Source of the DNA: Antitrichia curtipendula
Lineage: Eukaryota > Streptophyta > Bryopsida > Hypnales > Leucodontaceae
DNA: 64,000 nucleotides
Assembly: GCA_951230915.1 (NCBI GenBank)
Contig: OX579635.1
Coordinates: 15,748,001-15,812,000 of the forward strand
Reading direction: 5' to 3'
Part shown: positions 12,373 through 23,421 of the stretch, piece after piece
Position numbering within the stretch: the first letter of the stretch is position 1
Layout: each line of letters begins with the position of its first letter
Program-made: the position numbers and the translations under genes
Notes under the pieces: model-generated
Told to the model about the DNA's origin: nothing
What the model saw: the letters and a program-made list of their open reading frames with translations, nothing else
Databases searched by the model: none

Positions 12373-12494
12373 CAATTGCAAAGTAGGCCAAGTTATCAAG
12401 GATAATCACCGGTTAGGACCTATCCCGCCATTGGTAGCGAGGTTGGTACTGATATATGATTATTCTTGACGACTTGACCTACTTTGCAATTATT
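12373..12494. ncRNA. hairpin with about 36-base arms (small-RNA or MITE candidate)
   Basis: The left arm 12373-12408 (AATTGCAAAGTAGGCCAAGT then TATCAAGGATAATCA) pairs with the right arm 12457-12494 (TGATTATTCTTGACGACTTG then ACCTACTTTGCAATTATT) with about five mismatches, leaving a loop of roughly 48 bases. The imperfect long stem is compatible with a miRNA-like precursor, but a small decayed inverted-repeat element is equally possible. Confidence 0.4.
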
Positions 12495-12500
12495 GGACAT

Positions 12501-12642
12501 AATGTCAATGTAAGAGAGTTGAACCATTTGACTTCACACCCACCCTATTGAAACTTTGCACTAAGCATTATCAGTTTTAATCTGCCTTCTCCTTAACCAA
12601 TCGAAACATGCCACAATGGTGAAACTCTCTTACATTGACATT
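12501..12642. mobile_element. small MITE with perfect 20-bp inverted repeats
   Basis: AATGTCAATGTAAGAGAGTT at 12501-12520 is matched by its exact reverse complement at 12623-12642. The 142-bp unit is non-coding and lies directly beside the hairpin at 12373-12494. No clear target duplication is seen. Confidence 0.6.
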
Positions 12643-13600
12643 ACAATCTGATAACCTACATAATAAAAAGTAGGTTCCCTTCATAGAAAAGTTAACAAAA
12701 AGCACTTGCCTCAGTATTGTGAGTTACCACCAGGGGTATTAACCACCATTAATTGGATACCACAAACCTACAAACTTTGCCTTCACCCCTTTCCTATTTT
12801 CCTCGTAAACCGCGTGCTCATCTCTGAGCCTCAGAGCTACCTGCAACCTTGCCCACAATTCTAGAGACTTGGCAATTAAATTGAATGTTTAGAAAATCTG
12901 GAAATGTGTCGGAGTCGATCAAAGAGATTCTGTTCTGGGTATTTTAGATTCCTTGTCAGTTTGTCACTGTGGATTGTGAAAAAAATGTCAAGAATAGCCG
13001 TCCAGTCTCTTGGTCTTGGACTGTGGTTTATGGGCTATGACAGTCTGCTGAAGATGTAGAAATAGTCCAATGAACGGGTAAAACCAACAGCTAGATGATC
13101 CATTTAGTTTTGTTTTAAAACTTCACTTCAAAATCAAAGCCTTAGACAAACTGTTGAGTAATTTCAAAAACGTAAAAAATGAAGTAAGAAGTTCATAGAA
13201 TACTCAAAACATATCAATCAATATCAATCAAGACGGATATTGTGTGGCTGGACTCAATTCAACCAAATAACAGGTTTCCCATGAAATCAAGTTCAAGTCA
13301 TTTGATGATCTCCAAGTGCACCGCAAGTTGCATGAAACAGACGCTGAATAATAATTTAGGAAGACATCTTTGACATGCCATTTCCACATACAATCTTCAT
13401 AGTATTTCAGTTCGCTTGTCCGCTACAGACTATGGATTGCAAGCACAACATCCACGTTTCTTGTCCTCAAATAAAGGAAACAGTGGTTGCTCAAGGAGCC
13501 CACAATCTTTCAAATGAAAAAATGGATGGGGAGGAATTGACATTGTCACGAATACATAAGTCCTTCGATTGCGAAACGGAACTCTAATGAATCCATCGAC
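12643..13600. other. spacer upstream of the mL64-like gene
   Basis: Moderately AT-rich. Several short frames exist (for example 13375-13587, plus, 70 codons) but show no recognisable domain and no splice partners. Base composition becomes more balanced towards 13600, where the gene island begins. Confidence 0.4.
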
Positions 13601-14006
13601 AGTTACTTAACATTGCAGTAAATAGCTCCTGCTCCGATGAAATGGTGGAAGATGAGCCGAGACCCTGCTGCCCCAGTATATGCGTCCGGGTATCACGAGG
13701 TTTGGTGGTGCCAGGCGAAGGGACTTGGGTGCAGACTTTCAACACTTCGTTGCGGGCAGGACGAGATAGTGCCGAGGGTCGGCAAGGGTTTAACTTAGGG
13801 GTTTAGCGGATTAGGGATTCTCTGAAGCTCGCGATCGTTGCATTGCTTTAAAGGTTTCGACCCATAAAGTTCGATCCCTCGGGAGCTTGAAGCAATGCTC
13901 GTGTTCGACTTGAAGTAGAGATGGAGTGATAGAGAGAGACTGAATTGCTGTTGCGGCTTCGATTCTTGGGAGCGAAGTCGTTTTGATTTGGTTTTGATTT
14001 GCTGCA

Positions 14007-15303
14007 ATGGCGTCCGGGTTGGCGAAGTGGGCTGGCGAGCTTGCGAAAGGCGTGCACGGGTACTGGGCAAATGGGCGATGGACACCTCTAGCTATCAGTG
14101 CAAGGCACCGCGCCAAAATTCGGAAAGAAACGCTTCTCGCTGGCGGGTATGGCCAGTTTGGGAAGGGCTTGGGTTTTGGGTTTTTTAGGGGGTTTAGGGT
14201 TTAGGGTTTAGCGCACTCGGGATAGCGAGATTGATCTAACAATGGTCGTTTAGAGAATGTTCTTTCTGCAATGAGTTGGAATTTCACGAAAGCTCTGAAA
14301 GAAATGATTCAGTGGTCATGGGTTACGTGTAATTCTCAAAGATTTGACTTGACAGGTTTTGTGTATTCTGGTTCAGAGAGTGGCCGTATGATGCTCCACG
14401 AAAGCCTGAGAAAACGAAGATGAAAGGCCACAAAGTTGATCGTGAAGCCGCGATCAAGTATTTTTGAGCTCCCTGATTTTCAATTGGCTCTGTGTCTTTT
14501 GGTTTCGTTTGGGATTTCTGGTCATTGCAAAATTCCGATTGTGGGGTTGGAAGCCATGGAGTTTCTGGCAGATACTATCAGCGAAGAATTAGCTTATGTT
14601 AGAGGATATTTCACTGTCTTGTGAGTTTATATGTTCTGAGACTACGTGAAATTGTTGTTGTTTCAGGCGAGCTCGCACAGTGGAACTTATGGCGAAAATG
14701 CCACAGATGTTGGCAGATATGAAGGTAAGATGCCGAAGCTGCCATTAATCCCAGTCTTGTTTGACTTATTGTGTTTATCCAGTGGCTTCTTTTGATTTTT
14801 GGGCCTGATTGCGCTGTTGAGTACATGGAGGAAAAATCATACAATAGGGTTTCTTCTTCCCAATCCCAGCTTTAGGGTAGGGTTTGTGATAAGGCCAAAA
14901 TGGCCGCATGATTGTGGAGTCTGTCCTGCTTAGACTCTAATCAAAAATTACAGAAAAGGGATTCCCTAGGGCTTGATCTCATTGATCATGTTGTTTTACA
15001 AATACACTATCGTCCTCGATACTTCGGATAGGACTTTGTTGCCTTCGACTTTTGATTTGATCCGAAACAGATGACATTTCCATTGCAAGGAACTCTATCT
15101 GCCCTAATATACTGGAAGTCTTGGGGTTGAGATGCTGGAGAGTATGCATTGAGGGTTGCGAAGCTGTTATGTGTCCATTCTGTTGCGTCTACTTTTTCGG
15201 TTGAGTACTCGCCAGAATTCATGCGTATCCTAAATTGTGCTAATTATAACGCTTGTCACTTTTGCAGAAGAGGAGGTGGGAAAGGAAAACAGAAAAAAAG
15301 TGA
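14007..15303 (+). CDS. mitochondrial large-subunit ribosomal protein mL64-like (CRIF1/GADD45GIP1 family), four exons
   Basis: Model: join 14007-14146, 14377-14457, 14667-14724 and 15268-15303, giving 104 residues with all three introns GT-AG and in frame. The N-terminus (MASGLAKWAGELAKGVHGYW) is amphipathic and basic, as for a mitochondrial import signal. Exon 2 encodes EWPYDAPRKPEKTKMKGHKV. Exon 3 ends MAKMPQMLADMK, and MAKMPQM is the signature I know from the mL64/CRIF1 family. The tail KRRWERKTEKK is strongly basic. The family sits in the large subunit of the mitochondrial ribosome. Exon 2 is taken to start after TTCAG at 14376, which gives the conserved GEWPYD junction; another AG at 14355-14356 would insert extra residues. 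Intron 1 carries telomere-type repeats often found near translation-machinery genes. Confidence 0.78.
14193..14210 (+). promoter_or_regulatory. interstitial telomere-type repeats (telo-box) in intron 1
   Basis: TTTAGGGTTTAGGGTTTA gives two full TTTAGGG units plus a partial third, just after the first donor site of the mL64-like gene. Its complement AAACCCTAA is the plant telo-box, common in 5' regions of ribosomal and translation genes. Functional effect is inferred, not shown. Confidence 0.55.
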
Positions 15304-16335
15304 TTGCGTCACTCTTAATCCTTTCCATGAATGCAGTGTCACCTAGCAAGAATTAAATTCTCGCGCGCTACCAAGGGAGTATCCTGAGGATGATTTCTGC
15401 CTCGATTCTTTGTGAGAACAGCAAATTTTGGTTTACTTCTGGTTACACGAGTTATTTCAGAATCTGTTCTGTGTTAACTCTACATTGGAGTTTTGAACTC
15501 ATCTAAAGAAATTTGTAGCTTTTTGCACAACATTTGACGCAGTTCGACTATTTGATCAGTTTTCTTGAGGCCAGTCGTCTATTGTTTCTATCTGCGAATC
15601 ATTGTCTTGCCTCTGTGTTAGTGTAAAGACCTTCACTTCTGATGCCCATATTTCTGTCACCCGAACAACTGTCTGTAGGAAGTAAGCGAGACTGTTCCGT
15701 TCATGTCCGCTCAACGTTTCGTGTTATATCGGCATTGGTTCTAGATAGAAGTTGTCATTGTAGACACAGTGTTACCCTTGTGCAGATCGCCACGAATTCT
15801 CTCGTCTGATCTACATGACACTACTCCTTTGACGGCCGGGGGACTGAATTGCGAGTGTAATCTCTCCAGTTTATTTGTCCAGTACTCTAATCTATTCTGT
15901 CAATAGGGATTCATTCTGTTCACAAACAGCAGAAGCCTCGTAAATTCGGGTCTGAAACTTCAGAATGCTTGTACTGTACTGTACTGTACAAGCTGGGGGT
16001 ACTTGGGAGAGTTAATTGCATGCATTCCGGTCTGATGATGTCTTCGGAAATGAGGGAGCGATGCCGTTTGAAGACTGATCAATATAAAGTAATGAAAAGA
16101 AGTAGCGCCGTTATGAGAGATTCTCTAATACACAAGCATTAGCTCGCTTTTCAAGGAGGTTGCAGGTGCACCAGACAACACTTGCCGTGGAAGCAGGGTA
16201 ACCAAGGGTCCTAGCCTTAAAAAGTTGAACCCAACTGATAAGCCCTGATGAATGAGTCATGTGGGTTGCATCCTGCCATCAAGGCAGCAGTTTCTTTTTC
16301 TAACTAAATATATTGAGATTTTAGTGATCTAGCTA
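15304..16335. other. 3' flank of the mL64-like gene
   Basis: Balanced base composition without a supported frame. It probably contains the 3' untranslated region. A short TGTAC run (TGTACTGTACTGTACTGTAC) lies near 15969-15988. No other structure recognised. Confidence 0.4.
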
Positions 16336-16608
16336 CCAATGATGCTAGTGTGTGAGCATGAAAATGTGAGCATGAAAATGTGAGCATGTGAGCCTTGAGC
16401 AATGAGCACATGTATAAGTAGATATTCTACAACCATTGAAGGTGCTTATAACATAAACACCTATAATATATGTATCTATAACATTGACACATTTATAACA
16501 TATTATAGTATAATCGTGGATGTTTTTATAATACAGACACTTGTAACATAAGTATATAATCTTTTAGGCTCATGGACTCATGCTCTCAGGTTTACATAAT
16601 AGCAACCC
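16336..16608. repeat. minisatellite-bearing repeat with GTGAGC-rich end, copy 1
   Basis: It opens with repeated TGTGAGCATGAAAATGTGAGC and closes with AGGCTCATGGACTCATGCTC, a loose inverted relation. The inside has degenerate repeats of a TATAACATA/GACACATTTATAAC type. The same architecture recurs at 47707-48015, showing a dispersed family. Confidence 0.55.
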
Positions 16609-16647
16609 TCATCTAGCTAGGAAGTTTATGAAGAACATATTATTTAA

Positions 16648-17567
16648 CCCCTAAAGGATCAAGGCCATTTTTCTGCCCAAAAACACTCAAAACTGCCATT
16701 TCTATAGCAAAGAGTTCAAAAAATTGAATTTTTTTTTTTTCACATCTAACCGTAGGATCTTATACCTAACTAGTATGAAAATGTGTGGAAAAAATTTCAG
16801 AATATTTGACCGCACAGATTGCAAGATATCTGTGTTTAAAGTGAAAAAAACAAGTTTTTCAGCACATTGCGGGACTAGATTTTATGACTTTGAACATTTT
16901 TAACTTAAATATTTTGCACTACAGAGTTTTGAGCTTTTAATCTTTATAGTGGAGAATTGAGTTGAGAGTCTAGGTTAAAAAAAACAAACCAAAAAAACTT
17001 AATTTTCATTATTAAAAAAATTGTTAAGTAGAAGTAGGTACAAGATAGAAAGAAAATCTAAAATATCAATATCTTTTATATGGAATTAAAAAGCACTAAT
17101 CCCAATGGTGAGATTGTTCTAGCAAAAAAACTAAACCTTGTAGAACTTTTTTTTTTGAAAAATTATAAAAATTGCATTCAGAAATGAATCCTACAAGTTA
17201 TTTTTTCAGGAAGATGCTCTAAGTGCTCGAAAAACAAGCTTGTCCATAACATTCTCATAACAAATCCAAATGAAATGAATTAAAGCTTTCCAGATAGACA
17301 AAAATATAATCTATAAGAAAAAAAAATTAGAAAAAATAAAAATAAAAAATTGCAAATTTTTTTTGCTGCCCCTCGACCTCTGTTTTGAGCTATTTGGGCA
17401 TAACTTTTTTTCCCGGGCACCGATTGTGAAAAAAACTATATTCCCATGAAGCTAATCAGATTTTCTACCTCCAAAAAAAGTTTCAAAAAATCAGGAGAAA
17501 AATTCAGCCCGTAGGTACCTGCCCGAAAACTCATTTGTCCCCCGAGGGGACAATGGTCCTTTAGGGG
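16648..17567. mobile_element. non-autonomous piggyBac-type element A, 920 bp
   Basis: Flanked by TTAA on both sides (16644-16647 and 17568-17571). The left end CCCCTAAAGGATCAAGGCC and the complement of the right end CCCCTAAAGGACCATTG form inverted repeats. The inside is AT-rich with no transposase. It shares landmarks with other copies, including ACCGTAGGATCTTATACC, a long T run, and TTGTCCATAACATTCTCATA. TTAA duplication plus CCC-starting ends is diagnostic of piggyBac-type elements. Confidence 0.85.
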
Positions 17568-18405
17568 TTAAGAGATGAAAACATGATTGTAGGTAGCCAA
17601 TTTTAAGGCAAAATTTGTTGAAAATTTGTTGAAAATTTGTTATAAAGTGCTCACATGTGAGCCCCCTTGAGCAGGCTCTGTACAACAATTGCAACTGATA
17701 TTATTTTTATTCTACCTGAGTGTGACCCCTCCTTACCCCCTCCTTACCCTTGTGACTAACCACTGCTTCACTTTGTCAATTATCATTGGAGTCAGTCAGA
17801 TTCAGTCATACATTTTGGAGCTAAAAATCTCCAAATTTCTACAGAGTTTAACCCCAAAGCGTCATAGCGGACAGAAAGTGTCTGCGCGGGTTTTGAAGTG
17901 CTGAAATTTTAGGGTTCCGTGTGTCAATCGGGAAAACGTTCAACATCGGACTTGTAGCTTTATGGGCAGGAAGATCGTTTCTTCACCAATTCGATAACTT
18001 ATGAGTTCTGTATGCTAATTTGAGTTTGGTGATGATCAAGAAACCAGAGCGCTGAGACTCTCGATGTACCCTCCAGGTGTGACGTCACCGGATAAATTGA
18101 CGGGTTCAGCAGTGCGGCCGCCCGGAGAGAGACCGTTGGAGAGTGTCGTCGTGGAGGGTGAGTTGGCGTAAGAGAAAGGGTTTTGGCGCGAAGGACTTGA
18201 GTCGGCTGAATCGATTTCGAGAGAGACAGGGGCATCGGATTCTTGTCCTGCAGGAGTTGTGGATAAAGTAGTGGGGCGTCGCCTGTAAGGATTTGCAGTA
18301 GGGTTTTGTGAGAGAGAAGAATCATTACCAACAGCGGTCTGTTGCTGTTGCACGAAAACGCCGCAATCAGGGACTGAAGGTACTTGCACAATTTCGCCAC
18401 CATGG

Positions 18406-19437
18406 TTGGCCAAAGCTGGGTGCCTCCACTTGCAATCACATATAGCCGCCCTCAAAATCAATCGCCAAGGACAAGGACAAGGATCGATCGCCCTCAAAAT
18501 CGATTGCCAAGGACAAGTGGAGGTCCATTCTATCGAGCAAACGTGGGAAGCAATCACCACAAGACGAGGATCTGAGAGGGAGCTTGAATTCTGTTCAGCG
18601 TTGCAATTGCCCTGGGGAAACACAACGGGAATGGAGGTCATAAGAAGAACCCCGCTGGGAGACTTCCCGAAGCACTTGCATGAAGAAGCCTCTATGATTG
18701 ACGACTGGCTCCTAGAGCGTAAGTGCACTCCACGACAGAGGAGGAAGATTGTGAGTTGCTTGAATGTCGAGTACTTGAGGCGCCTCCCTTTACTTGGAAA
18801 GAGTCGGCCTTGGCCACAGACTCCCGCCAATCGGAATTATCGGTATAACTTCAGGGCTCAAGCAAGTCGTGTTCTCGGGTGGCGAGAGCGAACTCCATTT
18901 CCGGAGTACATAAACGCAGTGATTCGAAGGGTGTGGCCGGATCATGTCGTCACAAATGAACGTGAAGGAGGCCGGAAGGGCAGCTGCCAAATTCAGACTT
19001 GCGTTGCGCAGCCCCGGCACCAAACGACGAGTGAAGCGGAAGATGCAGGCTGTGGCGACACAAAATGTAGCCGAATTGGAGCGCCGATCTGTGGCAACCG
19101 AGAATGCTGGGGCAAGTCCAACGAGGTGTTTGGAGCCACTGTCGCCGCAAGGAAGACCTACGTTGCCGTCGCTGCGAGGGAGACTACTGGTCCACCAATC
19201 CCCAGCGGATCCAATTTGCACAGATGCAAGCGACCGCGGTGGTATACAGTCTCCTCTACGGATGAATCAGACCACTCCACCGCCGGGACCTCAGCACATG
19301 GTGCAATTCACGGAAGACATATCAGGAATGAATCCAGCTTTAGGGATGAATTCACAGAAGGGGAGGGATCGGGGACGAGGGCGCAAGGGTCGGAGAGGGA
19401 ACGAACATCCTCTCCTGCCAGATCCGAAAGCATGTAG
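18406..19437 (+). CDS. piggyBac upstream frame 1, possible N-terminal or accessory protein
   Basis: Open for 343 codons in the same reading phase as the transposase. The first ATG is near 18631 (MEVIRRTPLGDF). The middle reads like real protein (EEASMIDDWLLERKCTPRQR, LNVEYLRRLPLL, TPFPEYINAVIRRVWPDHV), basic and possibly helical. After about 18950 the sequence becomes less protein-like while another phase (18944-19864) stays open, suggesting a frameshift or an intron between the two. It is not a recognised domain. A minus-strand frame (18036-18830) overlaps but looks like a shadow. Confidence 0.45.
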   Translation: MAKAGCLHLQSHIAALKINRQGQGQGSIALKIDCQGQVEVHSIEQTWEAITTRRGSERELEFCSALQLPWGNTTGMEVIRRTPLGDFPKHLHEEASMIDDWLLERKCTPRQRRKIVSCLNVEYLRRLPLLGKSRPWPQTPANRNYRYNFRAQASRVLGWRERTPFPEYINAVIRRVWPDHVVTNEREGGRKGSCQIQTCVAQPRHQTTSEAEDAGCGDTKCSRIGAPICGNRECWGKSNEVFGATVAARKTYVAVAARETTGPPIPSGSNLHRCKRPRWYTVSSTDESDHSTAGTSAHGAIHGRHIRNESSFRDEFTEGEGSGTRAQGSERERTSSPARSESM

Positions 19438-19864
19438 TGAATTAGGAGAGGGGAGTCTGCGCGGCCATGGAGGGGCCCGGGGTAGATTAGGCCGAGGAGA
19501 TGGACTGAAGAATGCTAGAGGAAGGGGCAGAGGAAAAGGGAAATTACAGAAGATGCCCAAATTTTTTATTACGCCACCCGGTTGGGTACCACCACTCATC
19601 GGATTGGAGAATCGTGCTTTTCCATCGACTTTGAGGCCCAGCACGCAGAGGCAAAGGGTGGTACACAACCTCATAGATGCTGTAGATGCTGCGGCGCTTG
19701 CTCATGGCGCACATAGTCTCACTGGATTGGAAGGACACGGGAGTGACAGCACCGATAGTGACAAACACGAACCGCACTTGAGAATGTCATTGAGCCCTCG
19801 CGATTGTAAGGAAGCTCCTCAGCCATCGCGATGCAGTAACAGAAAGGGAAGGGATTGCTTGTAA
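18944..19864 (+). CDS. piggyBac upstream frame 2, RG-rich protein segment
   Basis: Open for 306 codons starting MSSQMNVKEAGRAAAKFRLA. It has a basic stretch (TKRRVKRKMQ), a GRDRGRGRKGRR arginine-glycine-rich region followed by RGRGRGKGK, then a better-ordered segment KMPKFFITPPGWVPPLIGLE. It ends GRDCL at a TAA. The sequence GCTTGTAAGC over the end is also a plausible splice donor, which could join this frame to the transposase frame. RG-rich regions commonly bind nucleic acid, but function here is inference. Confidence 0.45.
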   Translation: MSSQMNVKEAGRAAAKFRLALRSPGTKRRVKRKMQAVATQNVAELERRSVATENAGASPTRCLEPLSPQGRPTLPSLRGRLLVHQSPADPICTDASDRGGIQSPLRMNQTTPPPGPQHMVQFTEDISGMNPALGMNSQKGRDRGRGRKGRRGNEHPLLPDPKACSELGEGSLRGHGGARGRLGRGDGLKNARGRGRGKGKLQKMPKFFITPPGWVPPLIGLENRAFPSTLRPSTQRQRVVHNLIDAVDAAALAHGAHSLTGLEGHGSDSTDSDKHEPHLRMSLSPRDCKEAPQPSRCSNRKGRDCL

Positions 19865-22164
19865 GCAATGATTCGGCAGGGTGGTATACAAGTTGCGATT
19901 CGGAAGACTGCCTACACGAACGAAGATTTGTGCCGGGTCTCAACAGTTTGAGCGAATGGGAAGACGGACCAACACAATTAGCGAGTGTGCAACCAACAAT
20001 TATAGGACTGAGTCCTACCTCGAATGGAGGCACGGCCATGACTGGCGAGATTATCCGGGAGTTTGTGCATGCGGTCACAGGCGAGGATATGCTCCTTCTG
20101 TACTTCTCGAGCACCATCGGGGAACGAGCTGTACCGAAGAGGCATTGTTGCTTAGAGGGTGGAGATGGCGCCGAACCGTCTACAACATTTCCTGGTCCGG
20201 CCAAGCGCCAGTTGCTGTGTCTGTCTCCGTTGGGCTTTGGAGCAACGCAGCAACGCTTACTTCCCCAATTTCAGGCAATTTCAGATCCTGAGGAAGGGCT
20301 CACACCATTTTTAATTGGTGGAGATCTAGAGTTGCCTCCTCTAACTGGGGAGGATTCGCCTTTGGTGCCATCATATGAACCAACGGTTGGTGTAACCTTC
20401 CATGGGTATTTGTTGCCGATCCTGTTAAGCCAGAGTGAGGAGTCTTCAGAAGATGCGGTCAGCGAAGATCCAGATTGGGCGGTGCATTACGAGGACTTCG
20501 CGTGCGACTCGGACACAGCTAATTCTGATTGGGTGCTGGATGAACCTGACGTCTTCGAAGAGGTGGGTCCCCTGTCCGATGTCGTTTTAGCTGAGTGTTC
20601 ATTTGAAGCCCGATATGGAGAAGATAGTTGGGACTCAGTAGAAACTACGCTTCTTGGAGATAGGGAAACGTTTACGGGGCCGCGTCTTGGCCCCAGCCGT
20701 AGACAAAGTCGCCGTAAGATGAAGGTGCATGATTTTTTTGAATTGTTTTGGACGGAGGGTGATCTGGACACCATATGTAGAGAAACCAATGCCTACGCCG
20801 TTCAAGAAAGTGTAGAATACCCTGGTGTCCTGAATGGCCGGGGGAAGTGGCGAACCCTAACCATTCCGGAGTTGAGAGCCTGGCTAGGTGTTTGCATTCT
20901 TATGGGATTGAAGCAACAACCCAGTATCAGGTCCTACTGGTCCAAACGAAAATTTTATGCTTGTCCGTTAGTGAAGCAGGTTATGAAACGACCACGATTT
21001 GAGCAGATCCTTTCGTGCATTCACTTAGTAGATAATGCTTCGCTAGTTACAGATAAAACTGCAGCAGGCTATGACAAAATAGGGAAGTGTAGGTGGTTGA
21101 TAGAAAATTTTGTAGCACGGTCAAAAGAGAACTACAACTGTGAGAAGCACCTCGCTTGTGACGAAATAATGGTAGCATATAAAGGTAGAAGGTGTGATAT
21201 CAAACAATACATGAAAGACAAGCCAGTCAAGTACGGGATCAAAATATGGGCTTGTGCAAGTAGCAAGTCTCGGTACTTGTACAATCTCATTGTCTATGAG
21301 GGATGAAAACATCAAAAGCCAGAGAAGGACCTTGGAGCAAAGGTCGTCTTGAAATTAGTAGCTGACCTTACAAGCTTGGGACACGTAGTGGTCACGGACC
21401 GTTATTTCACCTCTCCTCATCTAGCAGACGCTTTGTTGTCTGCTGGAACCTGGTTCATTGGGACAGTGAAACCTAATCGTGTAGGCATGCCTAAACACCT
21501 TGCTCAGTATGCAAGAGAAGACCTTCCTAGAGGCACTGTAGTTGTAGCTATGCATAGATCACGTAGAATGACCGCGTGTGTGTGGTATGACGGTTGCCCT
21601 GTGCATTTCCTTAGTACGTCATCCAACCCCATAGCCAGTGCATGCACAATATGGAGGTGGGTTAGTGGCGAACGTCGCGAGTATCCAACGTCCCCCATCC
21701 AAAAAGAATATCAAGAGATGATGAGAGGGGTAGATGTAGTGGACCAGTGCCGCGTCGAATATACTGCTCATATTATGTCCCACAAGTGGTGGCATCACCT
21801 CTTGTTTTTTGTGCTTGACAGTTCGTTGGGTAATGCATATATATTGTATAAAGCACACTGGGAGGGCTGGAAGGACAAACATCGGCCCAAACGTGCTCTG
21901 TCGCGAGCTGACTTCCACTACGAGGTTGCGTGTTGGCTAACTGGACCAACGTTTCAATTAGGTCGAACAGGGGGGAGCTTTAACATGTCAGACAGGGGCA
22001 TCCATAAGTGTCGCTCCGCAGGAATGCAGCGAAAACAATGCCGGTTGTGTGGTCGTAAACAAAACCGCTTCTGCCCAGGGTGTGGAGGTGCATTTTTATG
22101 TCAGGGCAGTTGCTATCGTCTAGTTCATACACAAGCAAAGTATGCTGCGAAGATATGGGTTTGA
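19855..22164 (+). pseudogene. piggyBac transposase (DDE_Tnp_1_7) interrupted by one TGA
   Basis: One reading frame runs from 19855 (first ATG near 20038) to 22164, broken only by TGA at 21304-21306. An acidic N-terminal region (about residues 190-290) is followed by the transposase core (VHDFFELFW, WRTLTIPELRAWLGVCILMG, PSIRSYWS). The catalytic aspartates are present: D in CDEIMVAYKGR (codon 21160-21162), D in VVTDRYFTS (21397-21399), and the pair in RGVDVVDQ (21733-21735 and 21742-21744). The tail has a cysteine-rich zinc-binding domain (CRLCG...FCPGCGGAFLC...CYRLVH, about 22039-22128). The TGA falls between the first and second aspartates, in YEG-stop-KHQKPEKD, and could be a C-to-T change in CGA. 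It would abolish activity unless read through, spliced around, or a base-call error. An intact copy elsewhere could supply activity. Confidence 0.88.
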
Positions 22165-23421
22165 TGCAGTGCTCCCAGTTGAACTTTTAGCCCGATTTTG
22201 CAAGAGGAGCGGCGGCCAGCACAAGTGAAAGGTCGATCAGCACCTCTTCGGCAGACCAGCGATGTGTCAAGCGTGATTGTGGGTCACCTAGAGGGGCACT
22301 TCAGTGAGGACTTACTAGCGTATTTGGCCTAGTTGGCGTCGGATTGATTAGTTGTACGCAGATTTGCTTAGTTCTCAGTGGCTGCATGGGTGATCGGTAG
22401 TTGTATGCAGTTTTTAGTGTGTGTCCACTAGTCATTGGTAGTGTCTGTTATTTGTATTTGAGTTCTGTGGTAGACATTATGTCCGAGGCAGGTACTTGTT
22501 TGTTGTAGTCGCTTTGAACTTTGACTGTGCACATTTTTGTAAGTGCACGGTGACTTTGTAATTTCATCGAGTGAGTGACAAATCGTTTTACAATCGCCAC
22601 TTTGTTCTGTATATTCTGTTCTGATTGAAAGTTCAGGGAGTTTCCCTCAAACTGTTGCAACCGCTTCACTTCACAGCGGCAGGACTCTCTCCTTGACCTG
22701 CAGTCGGCGCTTCTGACCGGTGGGTGTTGCCTGTGTATCAGTACATCGTGTAGCCTCCCGCGTTCTTCTGCAGCTGTGGCCCGTCCGACGCGGCACCTCA
22801 AACTAAGGGCAGCCGACAGAACATCGGGTGTCTTCCGAAAATGCATGAATTGCCTCTTTGTGTTGGTCGCAGGGAAAATCGCAGCGGTAATTTCAGTCAA
22901 AAAATTTTTGGTACACCACTAATTACAAGAGAGTGTGAATGAGCCGAGTTGATTTCTCCAAAATTGTGATTTCATTTTCTGTCTAATTTTCTCCATTCCA
23001 GGACTTGAACTTCCGCCCCTTGACATGGCTGTACAACATACCTCGAGTACAATAGGCCTTTGCAATTTTTTCAGTTTTTTCAATTCAAATGTGGAGAGTA
23101 TGTCTTTGTGCACAACTTTGTAGTTCATTGTCAGTGCAACATCGGACTCATGTGTGGGTCAATCGGCCCCCGAAGTCATTTTTCTTAGTTTTCCGCATGG
23201 ATTTTTGCAGTACTGTACCTTGTCTTACGGGAAAGGCTCAGCACTGAAAAGGCTGAATGAACGGCTGATTTTTTGTGAGAATATCCGTAGACAACCTGGC
23301 TGATGGATTGTACGGTTGGATGTATCCCTACCGTCTACGATGCTCTCCAATTAATTGCCAAATCCGGGCAGCTTTCACGAGTTTCCTGGCTGCACGAAAA
23401 CTAAATGTCACTTTGGGGTTA

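Larger units (their letters stand above)
17852..23418 (+). mobile_element. complete piggyBac transposon, 5567 bp
   Basis: TTAA lies immediately outside both ends (17848-17851 and 23419-23422). The left end CCCCAAAGCGTCATAGCGG and the complement of the right end CCCCAAAGTGACATTTAG form short inverted repeats of about 13 bp. The interior is GC-balanced, unlike the AT-rich flanks, and encodes a piggyBac transposase (19855-22164) plus upstream open frames. The whole element sits between AT-rich repeats, one of which (23422-23944) shares the TTAA. Only one nonsense codon was seen in the transposase, so the insertion appears fairly young. Confidence 0.9.

Noticed and set aside
18036..18830. Minus-strand open frame of 264 codons inside the piggyBac element
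   Set aside because: Low-complexity composition with no domain; the plus strand over the same bases reads as better-structured protein, so this is probably a shadow frame.
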